Origin: Halapricum desulfuricans
Lineage (GTDB): Archaea > Halobacteriota > Halobacteria > Halobacteriales > Haloarculaceae
DNA: 64,000 nt
NCBI RefSeq assembly: GCF_017094465.1
Contig: NZ_CP064791.1
Location: 558,001-622,000, forward strand
Reading direction: 5' to 3'
Shown here one piece after another: positions 62,354 to 64,000 of this stretch. A model generated the notes under the pieces. That model searched no databases. It was not told the origin of the DNA and saw nothing but the letters and a program-made list of their open reading frames with translations. The translations under genes and the position numbers were made by a program. The first letter of the stretch is position 1. Each line of letters opens with the position of its first letter.

Positions 62354-63872
62354 CGGTCATCCCCCCCGGCGACGCCGGTTTGAGTTCGGTTTCGTAGGAC
62401 CCCTCCGGGCTGTCGACGTGGACCGAACAGGCCAGGCACGGGTCGAACGAGCGGATCGTCCGCATCACGTTGATCGGGTTCTCGATGTCCGCGACCTCGT
62501 CGCCGACGATGGCTCCCTCGATGATCGATGGGTTGCCCTCGCCGTCCCGCGGCCCGATGTTCCACAGCGTCGGCGTGATGATCTGGTAGCGTTCGATCTC
62601 CCCGTCCTCGACGTCCACGTAGTGAGAGAGCGTCCCCCGGGACGGTTCCCAGAGACCGACCCCCTTCCCGGTGTAATTGTCCGGGAAGTCGGCCATCAAT
62701 GGCTCGTTCGGGTCGAACGCGTCCAGCAGATCGAGTACCCGGTCGCGGACGATCAGTACCTCCTGTGCGCGGGCGATGAGGCGGTTGAGCGTATTGCTCT
62801 CGTCGAAACCCCCGCCCAGGTTCGCCCGGAGGTCGAACGGGTCGTACCCCGAGATCGTGAGCCTGGCGAGCGGTCCGACCTCCATCGTCTCGCCGTCGAA
62901 TCTGGGTGCTTTCCCCCACGAGTAGGCGCCGTCTTTCTCGGGTTCCGGCTCCGGTGGTTGGGCCTCGGTCGGCTTCCCGGCCGATTCTTCGGTGTAGTAC
63001 GAGTACTCCGTGTCTTCGGAGATCGCAGCGACGATTTCGTCTTTCGTCATCGGTTCGAAGGACCCGTCGCGATACACGCCGCGCTTGAAGATCCGTTCGC
63101 CGGATTCGGGCTCCCTGAACAGTCCGTTGCTGTAGTAGCGGTTCGGCCCCGATCCGAGGTCGGCAGCGCCTTCTCTGGCCGCGGCCACGAGGATCGAAAC
63201 CACGTCGTGGAGCCCTTCCCCCAGTTCGGGATCGAACTCCCCGTTCTGGACGTTCTCGAGGACGTCCGGAACCGCATCCGTCGGTCCGAGCCAGTTGCTG
63301 ACCTCCCGGACGCGGGACTTGACGGTCTGTACCGTCGAGACGTCCGGATTCGTCGCGACCCCGCCGGGGACGAACGCGAGCGGGTGGGGAGCGCGCCCGC
63401 CGAACTCCGCCAGCGCTTGCATGAGTTTTCGCTGGTTTTCGAGTGCCCCCTGGTATCCATCGCCCTCGAGCGGATCGAGACGGTCGAATCCCGTGTCAGC
63501 GACTGCGTCGCTGTAGTCGGGACCGACGAGGGCGAACAGGTGAATCGCGTGGTTCCACAGGAAGAAGATGCCCTCGACCGCGTCCCGGAGAATCTTGGCG
63601 TGCTCCGGGATCCCGTCGAAGGCACCGGCGTTGATCGCCGCGTCTTCGGTCGCCCGCGACGAGCCGATCCGATGACAGATGAAACAGACGCCACAGACTT
63701 TTCCTGTGAGTTGTGCGGCGTCCCGTGGTGACCGACCGACGGTGATGATTTCGGCCCCTCGGAACATCTTCATCGTACTTTTGGCCTCCGCTATCTGTCC
63801 GTCCTCTACTTGCAGCTCCATCCCGTGGTGGCCTTCGATGCGTGTCGTCGGGTCGATTTTCACTTCTACCAT
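62337..63872 (-). CDS. [NiFe] hydrogenase large subunit
   Basis: The 511-residue protein carries the bimetallic active site. N-terminal RIEGHHGMEL and CGVCFICH (Cys60, Cys63, His67) and C-terminal DPCLACSVH (Cys479, Cys482, His485) supply the four Cys ligands; the Arg motif EPSRGTLSHY is also present. The residue before the first CxxC is Lys58 where most enzymes have Arg. A C-terminal peptide of 26 residues after His485 is the target of the maturation protease. The cytochrome b partner suggests an H2-uptake group 1 enzyme. Confidence 0.96.
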   Translation of the reverse strand: MVEVKIDPTTRIEGHHGMELQVEDGQIAEAKSTMKMFRGAEIITVGRSPRDAAQLTGKVCGVCFICHRIGSSRATEDAAINAGAFDGIPEHAKILRDAVEGIFFLWNHAIHLFALVGPDYSDAVADTGFDRLDPLEGDGYQGALENQRKLMQALAEFGGRAPHPLAFVPGGVATNPDVSTVQTVKSRVREVSNWLGPTDAVPDVLENVQNGEFDPELGEGLHDVVSILVAAAREGAADLGSGPNRYYSNGLFREPESGERIFKRGVYRDGSFEPMTKDEIVAAISEDTEYSYYTEESAGKPTEAQPPEPEPEKDGAYSWGKAPRFDGETMEVGPLARLTISGYDPFDLRANLGGGFDESNTLNRLIARAQEVLIVRDRVLDLLDAFDPNEPLMADFPDNYTGKGVGLWEPSRGTLSHYVDVEDGEIERYQIITPTLWNIGPRDGEGNPSIIEGAIVGDEVADIENPINVMRTIRSFDPCLACSVHVDSPEGSYETELKPASPGGMTDVGSD

Positions 63873-63878
63873 AGTAGA

Positions 63879-64000
63879 TCACACCGATTTGTCGTCTCCG
63901 GCTTCCGCGTCCGGCTGCTCGTCGACGTCCGCCGTGAGTTCCGCATCGGCGGCGTCCGATTGGCCGCCGTTGCCGCCCTGTTCGGACTTCCCGTACCCCA
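63879..64000 (-). CDS. C-terminal end of the upstream hydrogenase gene (probably small subunit), partial
   Basis: A frame open at the right edge ends with TGA at 63879-63881, 6 nt before the large-subunit start. The 40 visible residues are a disordered acidic tail (GKSEQGGNGGQSDAADAEL to AGDDKSV). Position suggests the Fe-S small subunit, whose C terminus often carries such a tail after the anchor; no Cys motif is in the visible part, so this is inference. Confidence 0.5.
   Translation of the reverse strand, partial: GYGKSEQGGNGGQSDAADAELTADVDEQPDAEAGDDKSV

Overview
The window is chromosomal DNA from a haloarchaeon (class Halobacteria). The proteins are strongly acidic and GC-rich. Archaeal information-processing genes are present (TBP, TFB, Spt4, Rpo7, aIF2 gamma, GatE, an archaeal initiator tRNA), and so are halophile-typical genes (Tat-exported halocyanin and Rieske proteins, HTH-10 and TrmB regulators, CarS and a geranylgeranyl-reductase-type flavoprotein for isoprenoid lipids). 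Genes are densely packed, often with 1-4 nt overlaps, and many starts lie about 25 nt after a TATA-like element, as expected for leaderless transcripts. No insertion sequence, prophage or CRISPR array was seen. The species cannot be fixed from sequence alone, but a [NiFe] hydrogenase is rare in this class and points to a facultatively or strictly anaerobic lineage.

Layout. 1-12 kb: cut-off ABC-transporter solute-binding lipoprotein, beta-CASP RNase, membrane methyltransferase-like protein, glutamine amidotransferase, glutamate-cysteine ligase, HAD phosphatase, cytochrome P450, TrmB regulator, TFB, SRAP protein, and an overlapping proteasome psmA-psmB pair. 12-20 kb: Pth2, a dCTP deaminase interrupted by a 479-residue intein, a 63-bp tandem repeat, the thiamine regulator ThiR, a small cluster (DUF2249, SRPBCC, CGCGG-motif peptide, GlutR-like fragment) and thiazole synthase Thi4. 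20-30 kb: TBP, tRNA-G10 methyltransferase, dephospho-CoA kinase, Spt4-Rpo7-PIN-aIF2 gamma operon, MscS channel, DUF502 protein, IlvE, the riboflavin pair RbkR-RibB and the wyosine enzyme Taw1. 30-43 kb: CarS, the tetrapyrrole genes hemC-hemD and a protoporphyrinogen-oxidase-like flavoprotein, a pilin, the divergent geranylgeranyl reductase/ferredoxin pair, initiator tRNA-Met, RqcH and Mch. 43-52 kb: regulators, a PAS histidine kinase, fumarase, GatE, TrmJ, a DHH/TrkA-N protein and a PRC-barrel protein. 52-64 kb: a cytochrome bc-type quinol oxidase operon ending in halocyanin, an unrecognised two-gene pair, and a hydrogenase operon (small-subunit tail, large subunit, cytochrome b, maturation protease, zinc-finger peptide) running off the right edge.

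How it fits together. The right end is a respiratory district: a membrane-anchored uptake-type [NiFe] hydrogenase with its own cytochrome b could reduce menaquinone, and the neighbouring Rieske/cytochrome b/halocyanin complex could oxidise menaquinol. Cofactor supply is well represented: thiamine (ThiR, Thi4), riboflavin (RbkR, RibB), CoA and tetrapyrroles. The most unusual items are the hydrogenase operon, the HTH-bearing intein in dcd, the in-frame 63-bp repeat behind it, the mirror-image promoters of the ferredoxin/reductase pair, and the uncharacterised pair at 57.8-60.1 kb.
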